Source: Klebsiella africana | Lineage (GTDB): Bacteria; Pseudomonadota; Gammaproteobacteria; Enterobacterales; Enterobacteriaceae | Assembly: GCF_020526085.1 (NCBI RefSeq) | Contig: NZ_CP084874.1 | Location: 5,179,982-5,243,981 of the forward strand | DNA length: 64,000 nt | Reading direction: 5' to 3' | Part shown: positions 63,765 to 64,000 of the stretch, in pieces | How positions within the stretch are numbered: the first letter of the stretch is position 1 | Layout: every line of letters begins with the position of its first letter | Program-made: the position numbers and the translations under genes | Notes under the pieces: model-generated | What the model was told of the DNA's origin: nothing | Database searches by the model: none | Seen by the model: only the letters and a program-made list of their open reading frames with translations

Positions 63765-64000
63765 ATCGGGAAGAATCTGTTGAGAAACACAAGATCTCTT
63801 TCTCAGTTTAGGCTATGATCCCCGGTCCCGATCGCGATCCCCGGATCCGCAGCGGGTAATAACCGCAGATAGCGGTTCGCACGTCACCCCTTTTGTGCAG
63901 GGGCTTTTCGGCTAATGCAGGGTCTTGTCGACGTGTGCCAACAATCACGATTGTTTCAGTTTTTCTTTGATATCGATTTTATGTTCGAGTGGAGTCCGCC

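Overview
The window is chromosomal core DNA of an enterobacterium and spans the replication origin. Gene content, protein sequences and local order match Escherichia coli K-12 closely. Several differences fit Klebsiella or a near relative better: there is no tnaCAB between mdtL and mnmE, no yihF between yihG and dsbA, no bglGFB upstream of bglH, and no cbrB/cbrC next to yieH. The REP-like repeats are also of the GC-rich type (CCCGG...CCGGG) that I associate with Klebsiella/Enterobacter. The genus is an inference from memory. No plasmid, prophage, insertion sequence or CRISPR array is visible.

Layout. 0-8.3 kb: yihA (essential GTPase), Spot 42 RNA, polA, yihG, then dsbA-srkA-yihD on the minus strand and mobA-mobB on the plus strand. 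8.4-13.8 kb: a complete ribosomal RNA operon on the minus strand (16S, tRNA-Glu, 23S, 5S) with tandem P1/P2 promoters. 13.9-24 kb: yieP-hsrA, the ribose operon rbsDACBKR (minus) and kup. 24-29.3 kb: ravA-viaA, asnA, asnC, mioC. 29.3-29.6 kb: oriC. 29.6-39.8 kb: mnmG, rsmG and the nine-gene atp operon. 40.5-48.8 kb: glmU-glmS and the phosphate operon pstSCAB-phoU. 49-52.9 kb: a bglH-yieL-yieK module behind two BglG-type antiterminator/terminator elements. 53-64 kb: yieH, adeP, chrR, yieE, yidZ, mdtL, a GNAT acetyltransferase, mnmE, yidC, yidD, rnpA and rpmH. The last bases are the dnaA promoter and ribosome-binding site; the dnaA coding region should begin at the next base.

How the genes work together. 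The region carries replication control (oriC, the dnaA promoter, a DnaA box at mioC and another at polA), growth-rate-linked translation and energy genes (rrn, atp, rpmH-rnpA-yidC-mnmE), cell-wall precursor synthesis (glmUS) and regulated uptake systems: ribose under RbsR, phosphate under PhoB, aryl-beta-glucosides by antitermination, adenine probably under PurR.

Most of the window is ordinary core genome. The least explained parts are: (1) a putative small transcript between atpC and glmU, with an ideal CRP site, a 16-codon ORF and an intrinsic terminator; (2) two tandem BglG-type RNA antiterminators with no bglG beside them; (3) an rRNA operon whose flanks match rrnC of E. coli on one side and rrnA on the other.
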